A stretch of DNA of 64,000 bases from JAJPKK01 sp963844635 (GTDB taxonomy: Bacteria; Pseudomonadota; Alphaproteobacteria; Rhizobiales; Xanthobacteraceae). Positions 19,267-27,462 of this stretch are shown one piece after another. The notes under the pieces were generated by a model. It was not told the DNA's origin. It ran no database searches and saw nothing but the letters and a program-made list of their open reading frames with translations. The DNA is taken from assembly GCA_963844635.1 (NCBI GenBank), contig CAWJPD010000014.1:124001-188000 (forward strand), in the 5' to 3' direction. Position numbers and translations under genes: made by a program. The stretch's first letter is position 1. Every line of letters begins with the position of its first letter.

Positions 19267-20113
19267 ATGAAGACCATTCTGATTCCGCTCGAAGATCACG
19301 ACCTGGTGCCGTCGGTGTTCGCCACTGCGCGACTGGTGGCAGTGCGTTTCGGCAGCTACATCGAGGGGCTCGCTGTCCATCCGGGCGCGGCCGAATATCT
19401 GACGGTTGATCCATTGAGCAATCTCACCATGCCTCACAATCATGATGGTGACGTCGAGCTCGAACGGCATGCCCGCGACCAGTTCGAAGCCTTCATGTCG
19501 GTAAACGGGGTGCCTGCGGCACCGGCCGATGCCGATGGCGCGGCAACCTACTCTCATGGTTGGACGCGACCTGCCGCGGAACCTGACGGCTTCATCGGCG
19601 GTTATGGGCGCCTGTTCGACCTCATCGTCCTCGGTCGGCCGGGCCGGCTGCCGCAGAACCCGCGCATGGCGCCCTTGGAGACCGCGTTGTTTGAGACCGG
19701 CCGTCCGGTCATGGTGGCGCCGCCATCCGCTCCGGAGCATCTTGGCGACAACGTGCTCGTCGCATGGAATGGCAGCACCGAGCAGTCGCGCACGACTGAA
19801 TTCGCCTTGCCATTACTGCGTGGTAGCCCAGACCGTGACGGTGCTATCCGTCGAAGGCTGGATGAGGCCGGGGCCGGGCGTCGAGGGGGTCGCGTTGCAT
19901 CTGCGCCGGAACGGAATTCGCGCCACTGCGGTTACGGTGGGGCCGGGGTCGCGCAGTCCGGGAGAGGTGATCCTGGACCAGGCAAAAGCGCTAGGCTGCG
20001 ATCTGTTGGTCAAGGGTGCCTACACGCAGAGCCGGATGCGTCAGATGATTTTTGGCGGCGCGACCCGGCACATCCTGGCAAACGCAACGTTGCCGGTATT
20101 GATGGCGCATTAA
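19267..20113 (+). CDS. Universal stress protein, tandem-domain (frame interrupted once)
   Basis: Begins MKTILIPLEDHDLVPSVFAT, the first strand and loop of a Usp domain. The second half carries EHLGDNVLVAWNGSTEQSRT and, in the next frame, VAQTVTVLSVEGW, GDLLVKGAYTQSRMRQM-like and IFGGATRHILANATLPVLM, the C-terminal nucleotide-binding G-x2-G-x9-G(S/T) type loop of UspA proteins. The break is at about 19820 and equals one extra base. About 282 aa when joined, as expected for two fused Usp domains. Cytoplasmic stress or adaptation protein. Confidence 0.78.
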
Positions 20114-20148
20114 TTGCTGTGCCACCGATCAGGCCGGGGGTAAGGGGC

Positions 20149-21709
20149 ATGAGCGGCCAGCAGCAAGGTTCCTCAGCGGCACCCGATCCTGCGCTTCCGG
20201 CACCCGTACAGAAGGCGCTGGCTCAGGCGGCGGCGCCGCCCTCCCCTGAGCGCTCGTCGCGCGGGGCCGCCGCAATTCTTCGCGCTGTTTCCCTCGATCA
20301 TGCTGCCGATGTTTCTTGCGGTGGTCGATCAGACCATCGTCGCCACGGCGCTGCCGGCGATTGCGGCCTCGACCGGCAATGTCGAGCGCGCCTCGTGGAT
20401 CGTTGTCGCGTATCTGATCTCCTCGACGATCGCCGCGCCGATTTATGGCAAGCTCGGCGATACGCTGGGCCGACGCCGGCTGCTGTTCGTCGCGTTGGGC
20501 GTCTTCATCGTCGCCTCGATCGCATGCGCGGCATCGACCACGATCGAACTTTTGACGCTTTCCCGCGTGCTGCAGGGCCTCGGCGGTGGCGGGCTGATGA
20601 CGCTGTCGCAGGCCCTGGTCGGCGAAGCGATACCGCCTCGGGAACGCGCCCGTTATCAGGGCTATCTCGCCGCGGTCGCAGTATCGGCCAACACGTTCGG
20701 CCCGGTGGCCGGCGGATATTTGACGCAGCATTTCGGCTGGCAATCGATTTTTCTGATCAACGTCCCGATCGGTCTGCTCGCGCTCTATCTGATTACGCGG
20801 CTGGAAAACCGTGTGCCGGACAAGTCGGTCTGGCGGCCGGACCCCTTCGGGCTCTTGTTCTTCACGCTGTTCGTCACGACAACTCTGCTTGCGTTGGAGC
20901 AGGCGCAACGCGCCGATATCTCGGCGTTGCCGTGGGTTGCCGGGCTCTTTGCGGCGGGCGCGGGGGCGCTCGTCTTGCTCGTGCGGCAGGAAAATCGGGC
21001 GGCGGCCCCGCTCATTCCGCTGCAACTCTTGCGGCAGCCCACCATCTGGCGGAGCGATGCGCTTGCCGCCTGCCATGGCGCCGCGCTGGTGTCGCTGATT
21101 ACCTTTCTACCGATCTATCTCGAAGTGGTGCGCGATCTCTCGCCTGGCGATACCGGCTTGCTGCTGGTCCCGCTGACGATCGGGATCGGGACCGGTTCGC
21201 TGTTCACTGGCCGACTTGTCAGCAAGACCGGCCGCACGACAGTGTTTCCCGTGCTCGGTCTCGCGCTGGTAACTGCCAACCTTGTCGTGCTCGCACTCTG
21301 GATTCAGGTGCTCAGTATGACACTGCTGGCATGGCTCCTGTTGTGGAACGGGCTGTTCATGGGAACGGTGATGGGCGTCGTGCAAGTCACGGTTCAGACC
21401 GCGTCGGGGCCGCGCAGCCTCGGCGAAGCGGCGGCATCGGTGCAGTTTTCGCGCTCGATCGGCGCCGCGTTCGGCACGGCAATCGTCGGCGCCGTCCTTT
21501 TCATGATGCTGGGGCTGCGCAATCCGGAGGCGGCGCGCCTGTTCACCGCGATGACGCAGCACAGCGCCACCCTCTCACCTCTTCCAGCCGCCAGCACTGC
21601 CATCCGCAGCGACATCGCCGAATTGTTTCGCGTCGCGTTCTTCACGGTCGCCGGCTTCACCGCGGCCGGCTTTTTTCTCGCGCTTGCAATCCCGATGCGC
21701 CGCATCTGA
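20149..21709 (+). CDS. MFS transporter, DHA2 (EmrB/QacA) family (frame interrupted once near the N-terminus)
   Basis: Inner-membrane drug:proton antiporter type with about 14 hydrophobic segments. Motifs are LAVVDQTIVATALPAI (helix 1, motif D1), YGKLGDTLGRRRLL (motif A) and RVLQGLGGGGLMTLSQALVG (motif B). The body is open from 20300, but QFFALFPSIMLPMFLAVVDQ shows that helix 1 begins further upstream. The ATG at 20149 with GGGGGTAAGGGG upstream gives a typical N-terminal tail in the preceding frame. The break at about 20268 equals one extra base. A start at 20300 would lose most of helix 1. The substrate is unknown. Confidence 0.82.
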
Positions 21710-21778
21710 CACCCGACTGGCGACGTTCGACGAGGCCGGCTTCTGCCGCCGTCATAGCGGGCTTTCGGCGGACCAGCC

Positions 21779-22894
21779 TCAGCTTGCGGCAAGCCGCGGA
21801 ATGAGCCGGATCGCGTTTTCGCGATCGATCTTTCGCATGTCCTCTGGAGTGAGGTTGAGGCCGAGCGAGGCAAGCTGTCTCGCCACCCCTGCGCTGGTGC
21901 CGCCAGGCGGGAAATCCGTGCCGAACAGGATGTGATCGCTCGCCACCAATTGAAGCAGCGAGGCGATCGCGCCCGCGTTCGCGGCTCCAGCGGTATCGTA
22001 ATAGAATTTCTTCATTTCGTGGATGGCGCCTTCCGGCATCTTGTCCTTGAGGTTGCGCGCCCCATTGTCGATCCGGCCGGCGAGGAACGGCGCCGTACCG
22101 CCGGCATGGGACCAGATAAAGCGGATATCGGTGTATTTTGCCGCCTGGCCACTCCACATCACGCTCATGATGGCGCGCGTGGTGTCGGTGCCATATTCCA
22201 TGATGCCGGCCGCCATTCCAGGAATGAGGTTCTTGCAGCAGTCGGCGGCGGTCGGATGGACATGCACCACGGCTTTGCGGCGGTGGAGCTCGGCCATCAC
22301 CGGCTCGTAGGCCGGGTTGCCGATCCAGGTGTCGCCATAGCTCGTCATGAAATGCGCGCCGTCGCATTTGAGCGTATCGAAGGCGTACTCGATTTCCTTC
22401 AGCGTCGCGTCGACATCGGGCAGCGGCAAAGCGCAGAACAGGCCGAAGCGGGTCGGGTGCTGCTGCACCAGCTTGGCGCCGTAATCGTTGGACGCGCGCG
22501 CGACGCGTCGCGTTGCTTCCTTGTCGCCGAACCACATGCCCGGATTGGTGATCGAGATCATGGCCGCGGCAACGCCGCCCTTATCCATGTCCTCGATCGA
22601 TTTTTCCGGGGTCCAGGCGACATTGGCCGGCTGGAGAAGCGGGCGCCCCTTCACGTAAGCGAGCCACTCCGGCGGAGCAAAATGATGGTGGATATCGATG
22701 CGGCGCGGGTTGGCCGTCGACGCTGCCTGCGCCCACGCGCGCTTCGCTGTGCCGGATGCAAGCCCGATCCCCACCGCGGCAATCCCGCCGGTCACGAACG
22801 TGCGACGATCGACGGCGGTGGCGGCGGGCCGCCCCATAGGCTCGACGCAACAGGTGCAGCCGAAGAACTTGTTGTGCGCAGGCCGGATGATCAT
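21779..22894 (-). CDS. Amidohydrolase family 2 (ACMSD-like) protein with Tat signal
   Basis: About 371 aa. The Tat-like signal AVDRRTFVTGGIAAVGIGLA follows a short n-region; MGRPAATAVDRRTFV is an alternative start. The mature protein has the metal-dependent TIM-barrel signature: RRIDIHHHFAPPEWL (HxH metal ligands), VVHVHPTAADCCK (His), FIWSHAGGTAPFLAGR (His) and LFGTDFPPGG (metal Asp). This is the decarboxylase/hydrolase subgroup (PF04909). AGAGGTG lies upstream. It is monocistronic with a likely aromatic-acid decarboxylase or hydrolase role in the periplasm; the substrate is not deducible. Confidence 0.85.
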   Translation of the reverse strand: MIIRPAHNKFFGCTCCVEPMGRPAATAVDRRTFVTGGIAAVGIGLASGTAKRAWAQAASTANPRRIDIHHHFAPPEWLAYVKGRPLLQPANVAWTPEKSIEDMDKGGVAAAMISITNPGMWFGDKEATRRVARASNDYGAKLVQQHPTRFGLFCALPLPDVDATLKEIEYAFDTLKCDGAHFMTSYGDTWIGNPAYEPVMAELHRRKAVVHVHPTAADCCKNLIPGMAAGIMEYGTDTTRAIMSVMWSGQAAKYTDIRFIWSHAGGTAPFLAGRIDNGARNLKDKMPEGAIHEMKKFYYDTAGAANAGAIASLLQLVASDHILFGTDFPPGGTSAGVARQLASLGLNLTPEDMRKIDRENAIRLIPRLAAS

Positions 22895-23129
22895 GGGGCA
22901 CCTCTTGATCCGCGTGAAATCGCGGCACGAGGCTACATCGTTTGCCGGCGTGGTGAAACTCCTGTTCGGCATCAAGTTTCGGTCAGATCAAATCGCGTAG
23001 GGCGGATCAATTTGTTGCGCCCTACAAGCTGATTATGAGGTTTTGTACCCTACGGAAATTCTGCCGGGTTCAAAAAACGACGTGAACGTTTGGCCGCGAG
23101 CATGTCCGTTTTGTTCCCCGGGAGAATCT

Positions 23130-23417
23130 CTACCGCCTCGGCTTTGGCGGATATGTCCCCAAGTCTATTTCATACCCTTGGTCCTTCGCGGCGGCGCGAT
23201 GCAGATTTGCTCGCTGTTTGGGCGAGAGCTGCAATGCCTGAGCCACAAGATTTACCCATTCAGGCGACGCACTCTTGCGGCCAGTGAGTGTTTGGTTCGT
23301 GTAGGCAGGCGATTTGCCCAGCGCGCCGGCAAGATCGGCCTGAGACATCTGGCGCTCGATAAGCGCGCGGCTGACCGCCGCGCCAAATGCGCTGCCATCG
23401 GAGGTTCGGCGTGCCAT
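23130..23417 (-). CDS. XRE-type helix-turn-helix protein
   Basis: 95 aa beginning MARRTSDGSAFGAAVSRALI. The helix-turn-helix is RQMSQADLAGALGKSPAYTN-QTLTGRK, followed by WVNLVAQALQLSPKQRANLH, the usual XRE helices 4-5. The tail is basic. It starts four bases after the stop of the upstream vWA gene, so the two are translationally linked. No promoter of its own is seen. It probably regulates the operon or acts with the vWA protein. Confidence 0.78.
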   Translation of the reverse strand: MARRTSDGSAFGAAVSRALIERQMSQADLAGALGKSPAYTNQTLTGRKSASPEWVNLVAQALQLSPKQRANLHRAAAKDQGYEIDLGTYPPKPRR

Positions 23418-23421
23418 CGCT

Positions 23422-24171
23422 TCACAGCGTGAAGTCGTCAACCGCTTTGTGTGCCGGTCGTTGCCGCGACGGAGCTGCCGGTGGCGGCGCAGAGCCAGGT
23501 TTGCTCCCGAACACGCGCTTATAATGTTCGTCACCAGATGCGGCCCGCGCGCTCATAGGCATATGCGTGCTCTCGGCGCGCCCCGCTGCAAAGTCAGCCG
23601 TGACGGTACCCAGCGACGCATAGGAGGCGCGGACATGCTGCGGAGTTCGACCGCTCGCCATCGTTGCCATCGCAGCCACACCCATGCGCGAGCCCGCCGC
23701 ATAGGCGTCGATACCGGTCCCGAGGAAGTTGAACTGCCAGCCGGCGGCGGTCTTTTCCTTGATAAGCGCGTTCAGTTCATCCCACGTGTGTTCGGTCGAG
23801 GCGTTCTCGTCCCCGTCGGTCTGTATGCAGATGACCACTTTCGGGGTGGCGCCGATTAGGGATTTTTCGACGGCCTTGATGGTTTTGCAGGCCGCATCGA
23901 TCAAAGGCGTTGTGGCTCCAGGCTGATAACTGGCCGCATCGAGCTCCTTGACTTGCGCAACCGGAGTGGCAACGCAAACCTTTTCGATCCGGCGGCTGTC
24001 GAATTTTATCAATGTGAAATCGATCGCTGCGCTCTCTGCTTTGAGGGAAGCCAGATATGAATTGAACCCGCCAATGGTGTCGTCTTTGATGGACTCCATT
24101 GAGCCGGTTTCGTCGAGCAGAAACGTGACCAGCGTGCGCTGATCGGTTTCTGTTTTCCTTGCTTTGGACAT
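23422..24171 (-). CDS. vWA domain-containing protein
   Basis: 249 aa. TLVTFLLDETGSMESIKDDT contains the MIDAS D-x-T-x-S (Thr replaces the usual first Ser), GATTPLIDAA supplies the MIDAS Thr, and VVICIQTDGDENAS the Asp. The fold runs to about residue 175. The Pro/Ala-rich tail (SAPPPAAPSRQRPAHKAVDD) is probably flexible. No signal peptide or membrane helix, so it is cytoplasmic. The ATG at 24171 is preceded by GGGAG at seven bases; GTG 24174 is possible. Similar proteins occur in tellurite-resistance-like and phage-encoded settings; the partner here is an XRE regulator. Confidence 0.8.
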   Translation of the reverse strand: MSKARKTETDQRTLVTFLLDETGSMESIKDDTIGGFNSYLASLKAESAAIDFTLIKFDSRRIEKVCVATPVAQVKELDAASYQPGATTPLIDAACKTIKAVEKSLIGATPKVVICIQTDGDENASTEHTWDELNALIKEKTAAGWQFNFLGTGIDAYAAGSRMGVAAMATMASGRTPQHVRASYASLGTVTADFAAGRAESTHMPMSARAASGDEHYKRVFGSKPGSAPPPAAPSRQRPAHKAVDDFTL

Positions 24172-24329
24172 CACTGCACTCCCGAAAGGAAATCAGCCTG
24201 ATCGGCATATATGCCGTTTCGGAATATCGTCAAGCGACGATCGGAGAGAAAATCGCAATAGGTGCGGGCTGCGCTCAAAATCGAACGGGTTCCGCTCTAG
24301 TGTTTTGACTTCGAACCCTTGATCCCCTT

Positions 24330-24535
24330 TTGGCGTCATGCCCCGCTTTAAGCGAGGCATCCAGTAACCTCTTGAGTGGCGTATGAAAACAATAGCTTTC
24401 AACCGGCACTCCGGTGGTTACTGGATCGCCCGGTCCAGGGGCACCCCATCGTTTGCCGCCTTGGAGCTGCTTTGATTCCTCTATGTCGAGCGGCCAAATG
24501 AGGTGGCCCCGCAGCCGGGCGATGACAATTGAGGG
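24330..24535. repeat. Long palindromic intergenic repeat ('catccagtaacc…ggttactggatcgcccgg')
   Basis: CATCCAGTAACC near 24359 is mirrored by GGTTACTGGAT near 24415. The outer arms 'gtcatgccccgctttaagcg' and 'gccgggcgatgaca' resemble the ends of a widespread proteobacterial repeat that copies trackable tRNA-like tails. Just upstream (24271-24300) is a decayed piece of the mosaic repeat module ('…gaacgggttccgctctag'). Confidence 0.55.
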
Positions 24536-24620
24536 GATCCAAATGTCAGTGGCAGGGCACTAGGCGCGAACCACGGAATTCCGGTTGATACGATTGTCCA
24601 CCTAAGTGATCATCGAGTTC

Positions 24621-25256
24621 ATGAAATCAATTCCGGAGATTGACGAGCTGATCCGCAACTGGGAGGAAGAGTCTTTCACCTCCTCCGAGTTCTCTGCTCG
24701 GATGATGAATTGCCTTTGGGCGCTGCCTGCGTTTGAGCGGAATTCAGCACTGGAGCACCTGTCCGCCCACGCGGACGAGAACGTTCGACAGGTCGCTTCG
24801 GAATGGCAGGCATTTGCGCGCCAGCGGGAGCTGAGCACCAATCTCGATTACGTCCGGCGCCATTCGCCGCTGCGCCCAGGAGTTCGCCTGGTGTTGTTCG
24901 GCGGCTACGACTACTACGCGACTGAAGGCAAGCCCGCCTGGCTCAACGGCCGGGAGTGTTACAGAGCCACCTTCCTGCGCTTTGCGTCCCGCGGCGACGA
25001 CATGATCCCGGCCGGCCTCGTGGAATTCGACGAGCAGATTGAAAGTCTGGGTCACAATGGGCGTTTTGGCATCATGCTCACAAGCTATGGACCGAATTCT
25101 TTCGCTTGGGAGCAGCCGGAAGACGACGTGGTAGTTTATGTCACCATAGCTCTGCCCGATGACGTGAGCTCCTTCCGCTTCGACGGCCGCGCCACTCCCG
25201 ACCCGATCGAGACGCACGCGATCTACCGGATCGAAGGCTCGCCCGGCAGCTCGTAG
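24621..25256 (+). CDS. Hypothetical protein (about 211 aa)
   Basis: No family recognised. The N-terminal 70 residues are acidic and helical (SIPEIDELIRNWEEESFTSS). The middle is mixed alpha/beta with aromatic pairs (VLFGGYDYYATEGKPAWLNG), and the C-terminal part looks beta-rich (VVVYVTIALPDDVSSFRFDG). Cytoplasmic by composition. The start is uncertain: ATG 24621 or GTG 24606, neither with a good ribosome site. It stands alone, downstream of a repeat. Confidence 0.55.
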   Translation: MKSIPEIDELIRNWEEESFTSSEFSARMMNCLWALPAFERNSALEHLSAHADENVRQVASEWQAFARQRELSTNLDYVRRHSPLRPGVRLVLFGGYDYYATEGKPAWLNGRECYRATFLRFASRGDDMIPAGLVEFDEQIESLGHNGRFGIMLTSYGPNSFAWEQPEDDVVVYVTIALPDDVSSFRFDGRATPDPIETHAIYRIEGSPGSS

Positions 25257-25374
25257 GTCGAGAACCGCTCGGGAAGACACCGATTGGCGGGGCGGACTGC
25301 GTGCGCAAAGATCGCTCACGGCAGGGCCGAGTTTTAGCGCAGCGCAGGGCGATTTTGCACATTCTACGGGGCGA

Positions 25375-27453
25375 TCATCGTGCCGTCAGCGGCCCTCGCG
25401 CGACCAGGTGAGAGCGAGAACTCCCGACCAGCAGCAAGAGGCCGAGCAGGCCCGCGAACATCGGCAGCACGCCGATGCCGCGCACGACACTCGCGTCTCT
25501 GATCTTGAGGCCGAGCCAGTCATCGCCCTTGTAGGTGCTGCTGGAATGCACGCCGACGAGGCGCGGCACCACGACGCTCGATCCGCTGGCGATGCGCCGC
25601 GAATCGCCGCCCGTCGCATCCGTGAGCGGCGCCATCACCTCGGTCGTCGAGGTGACCTCGGCGAACTCCTTGGGATTGGTCGGTCCCACATTGACGAGCG
25701 TCGTCAGCTTGCCGTCGGTCGCGCGCCACAGGCCGAGCTCCGGCGCATCGACTTCCTTGCGCCACAGGCCCGGCTCGCCCTGTTCGAGCGTGAGGCTGCG
25801 CTCGGTGCCTGAGGGCGAGGTGAGCACCACCGGCATCACGCTGTCGCCCATGGTCTGGCGTTGAACGGTCATTTCGCGGCCATGCACGTTAAGCCGCAAT
25901 GCCTCCTCCTCAAGCTCAGGCTGCTTCATCAGCCAATGCGACAGCCGGCGCAACAGCTCGATTTGCGGGCCGCCGCCCTCATAGCCGCGGGCCCACAGCC
26001 AGATGTGATCGGAGAGGATCAGCGCGACACGGCCTTCGCCCTCGCGCGACAGCACCAGCAAAGGCTGGTCATCGGCGCCCTTCATCAAGGTGGTGCCACC
26101 ATTGGTGCGGGTGTCGACGACCCGGAAGAACCGGCTCCAATGCGGCGGGTCCTCGTTCGAGCCTTCGAGGCCGCGGGTCACCGGATGACGCTGGCCGGGA
26201 TCGGTGAGACGGGCATAAAACGGGTCTTCGGTGACGTGGCCGGTCGGCTCCGCGGGCAGGATGGAATCGAGCGGCGTGCGCCAGATGCTGGTCGGGCCGG
26301 CATAGTCCGACCCCGCCGCGACGAGCACGGCGCCGCCGTTGCGCACATATTTCGCGATGTTGTCGAAATACATGATCGGCAGCACGCCCTGGCGCGCATA
26401 GCGGTCGAAGATGATGAGCTGAAAGTCATTGATCTTCTGCTGGAACAGCTCGCGGGTCGGGAAGGCGATCAGCGACAATTCGTTGATCGGTGTGCCGTCC
26501 TGCTTTTCCGGCGGCCGCAGGATCGTGAAGTGGACGAGGTCCACATTGGCATCCGACTTGAGAAGGTTGCGCCAGGTGCGCTCGCCGGTGTGAGGCTCGC
26601 CGGACACGAGCAGCACGCGCAGCTTGTCGCGCACGCCGTCGATCGAGACGACCGCGCGATTGTTGACGGGCGTGAGTTCGCCCTCGAGCGGCGCCGCCTC
26701 GATCTCGATGATGTTGGGGCCGGCATGCGGGATCTGGACCGCAACGTCGACCTGCTGGCCGCTGGTGGCGACGCGCCGGTCGATCATCTCGCCGTCGCGA
26801 CTGATCTTCACCTCGGCTGGGGCGGCGCGCACGCCCTCGTCTTCGACCTTGAACGAGATCGTCTGCGATTGGCCGACAATGCCGAAGCGAGGGGCGGCAA
26901 CGAGCACGACCCGGCGGTCGCGCTCGTTGGGGCTGCCGGTGATCAGGGCATGGACCGGGGCGGCAAAACCGAGCGTGCCAACATCGGCAGGCACGTCATG
27001 CACACGACCGTCGGTGATGAAGATCGCGCCGGCGACGCGATCGGGCGGCACGTCGCCAAGCGTCGCATTCAGCGCAGCGAACAGCCGCGTGCCGTCGGTT
27101 TCGCCATCGGCTTGGCCTGCCTCGACAATGCGCGTCTCAATGCCGGGGATGCGGGCAAGCCGCTGTTCGACGGTAGCGCGCACCGCGTCGGTTTGCGCGG
27201 CGCGGTCGCCGAAGGACTGGCTCGGACTCTTGTCGACCACGACAACCGCGACCGAGGTCAGCGGGTCGCGGTCTTCGCGGGTGAGCGAGGGATTGGCGAG
27301 CGCCAGCACCATCAGTGCCAGCGCCACGATGCGGACCAGCGCGCCGCGGCTGCGTCCGATCAGCAGCAGCACCGAAATGGCGAGGGCGACGACGGCCGCA
27401 GCCCACACATAGGCGATGGGGATGAGAGGAGAGAAGCTCAGTCCGTATTGCAC
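25375..27453 (-). CDS. Membrane protein with vWA/glutamine-amidotransferase-like domains, last gene of MoxR operon
   Basis: 692 aa. Two N-terminal membrane helices (IAYVWAAAVVALAISVLLLI, IVALALMVLALANPSL) are followed by a large periplasmic region. It has a vWA-like part (SVAVVVVDKSPSQSFGDRAA, GAIFITDGRVHDVPADVG) and a class I glutamine-amidotransferase-like part (DFQLIIFDRYARQGVLPIMY, GAVLVAAGSDYAG). One C-terminal helix follows (GIGVLPMFAGLLGLLLLVGS). The GTG start has AGGAG six bases upstream. It starts 9 bases after the preceding gene of the operon. Probably an envelope-integrity factor working with the MoxR ATPase. Confidence 0.78.
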   Translation of the reverse strand: MQYGLSFSPLIPIAYVWAAAVVALAISVLLLIGRSRGALVRIVALALMVLALANPSLTREDRDPLTSVAVVVVDKSPSQSFGDRAAQTDAVRATVEQRLARIPGIETRIVEAGQADGETDGTRLFAALNATLGDVPPDRVAGAIFITDGRVHDVPADVGTLGFAAPVHALITGSPNERDRRVVLVAAPRFGIVGQSQTISFKVEDEGVRAAPAEVKISRDGEMIDRRVATSGQQVDVAVQIPHAGPNIIEIEAAPLEGELTPVNNRAVVSIDGVRDKLRVLLVSGEPHTGERTWRNLLKSDANVDLVHFTILRPPEKQDGTPINELSLIAFPTRELFQQKINDFQLIIFDRYARQGVLPIMYFDNIAKYVRNGGAVLVAAGSDYAGPTSIWRTPLDSILPAEPTGHVTEDPFYARLTDPGQRHPVTRGLEGSNEDPPHWSRFFRVVDTRTNGGTTLMKGADDQPLLVLSREGEGRVALILSDHIWLWARGYEGGGPQIELLRRLSHWLMKQPELEEEALRLNVHGREMTVQRQTMGDSVMPVVLTSPSGTERSLTLEQGEPGLWRKEVDAPELGLWRATDGKLTTLVNVGPTNPKEFAEVTSTTEVMAPLTDATGGDSRRIASGSSVVVPRLVGVHSSSTYKGDDWLGLKIRDASVVRGIGVLPMFAGLLGLLLLVGSSRSHLVARGPLTAR

Positions 27454-27462
27454 CGAAAACTC

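Noticed and set aside
18325..21804. Open frame of 1159 codons spanning propeller 3 to the MFS gene
   Set aside because: Only its middle (from 19267 to about 19820) codes for real protein, the Usp N-terminal part. The rest is antisense to propeller 3 or out of frame with the MFS transporter.
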